A DNA stretch of 6,009 nt from Chromatiales bacterium. GTDB taxonomy: Bacteria; Pseudomonadota; Gammaproteobacteria; SZUA-152. Of the stretch, positions 5,977 through 6,009 are shown piece by piece. Each line of letters begins with the position of its first letter. Positions within the stretch are counted from its first letter, which is position 1. The DNA lies in NCBI GenBank assembly GCA_026999335.1, contig JALTPW010000057.1:1-6009 (forward strand), in the 5' to 3' direction. The notes under the pieces are model-generated. The model was not told where the DNA came from. It was given only the letters and a program-made list of their open reading frames with translations, and did no database searches. The position numbers and the translations under genes were made by a program.

Positions 5977-6009
5977 AGTGCTTCAATGTGCGCCGCAATG
6001 ATATGACGG

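Larger units (their letters stand above)
5515..6009. other. Gene-free right end, partly A+T-rich
   Basis: No convincing gene is seen in these 495 bases. The only sizeable open frame on the plus strand (5684-6001) begins with TTG inside a repeat-like sequence. It lacks a Shine-Dalgarno, has no recognisable domain and has atypical composition. By hand count, 5701-5880 is about 39% G+C, well below the neighbouring genes. The stretch holds two repeat-like sequences, a palindrome and a candidate promoter, listed separately. No rho-independent terminator is evident after bax. Confidence 0.6.

Noticed and set aside
5684..6001. Possible 105-aa gene on the plus strand
   Set aside because: It starts with TTG inside a repeat-like sequence, has no Shine-Dalgarno, no known domain, and crosses A+T-rich sequence unlike the real genes around it.
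1..6009. CRISPR array, tRNA, rRNA, phage defence or other novel multi-gene system
   Set aside because: No regularly spaced repeats, no cloverleaf or rRNA sequence, and all intact genes belong to recognisable metabolic or cell-wall families.

Overview
The window looks like chromosomal DNA from a G+C-rich gammaproteobacterium. The evidence is a full-length long FadE-type acyl-CoA dehydrogenase (818 aa, with the C-terminal domain seen in Escherichia coli FadE), a Bax-family glucosaminidase, and a REP-like palindrome at the left edge that resembles those common in Pseudomonas and relatives. The genus cannot be fixed from this sequence alone.

Layout: two transcription units diverge from an intergenic region at 3479-3723. 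Leftwards (minus strand) runs a tight two-gene operon. First is a predicted YiiX/YebB-like permuted NlpC/P60 cysteine hydrolase (3478 to 2546). Twelve bases later comes fadE (2533 to 77), which has a near-perfect Shine-Dalgarno. The fadE stop codon lies inside a REP-like palindrome that fills the left edge. Rightwards (plus strand) is an AEC-family (auxin efflux carrier type) membrane transporter gene (3724-4516). It is broken by two single-base losses and also appears to lack one transmembrane helix. It is followed by an intact bax-like peptidoglycan glucosaminidase gene (4570-5514). The last 495 bases carry no convincing gene. They hold two degenerate dispersed-repeat-like sequences, an A+T-rich stretch, a 15-nt palindrome and a candidate promoter pointing out of the window.

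How the genes may work together: FadE does the first oxidation of fatty acyl-CoA in beta-oxidation. The upstream hydrolase belongs to a superfamily with peptidase, amidase and lipid-acyl-transferring members, so its tight coupling to fadE suggests, but does not prove, a role in releasing or remodelling acyl groups. A 7-3-7 palindrome upstream of this operon has the core layout reported for PsrA, a fatty-acid-responsive TetR-family repressor, and is the best regulatory lead. No clearly new multi-gene system is visible. The most notable points are the hydrolase-fadE pairing, the candidate operator and the decayed transporter.
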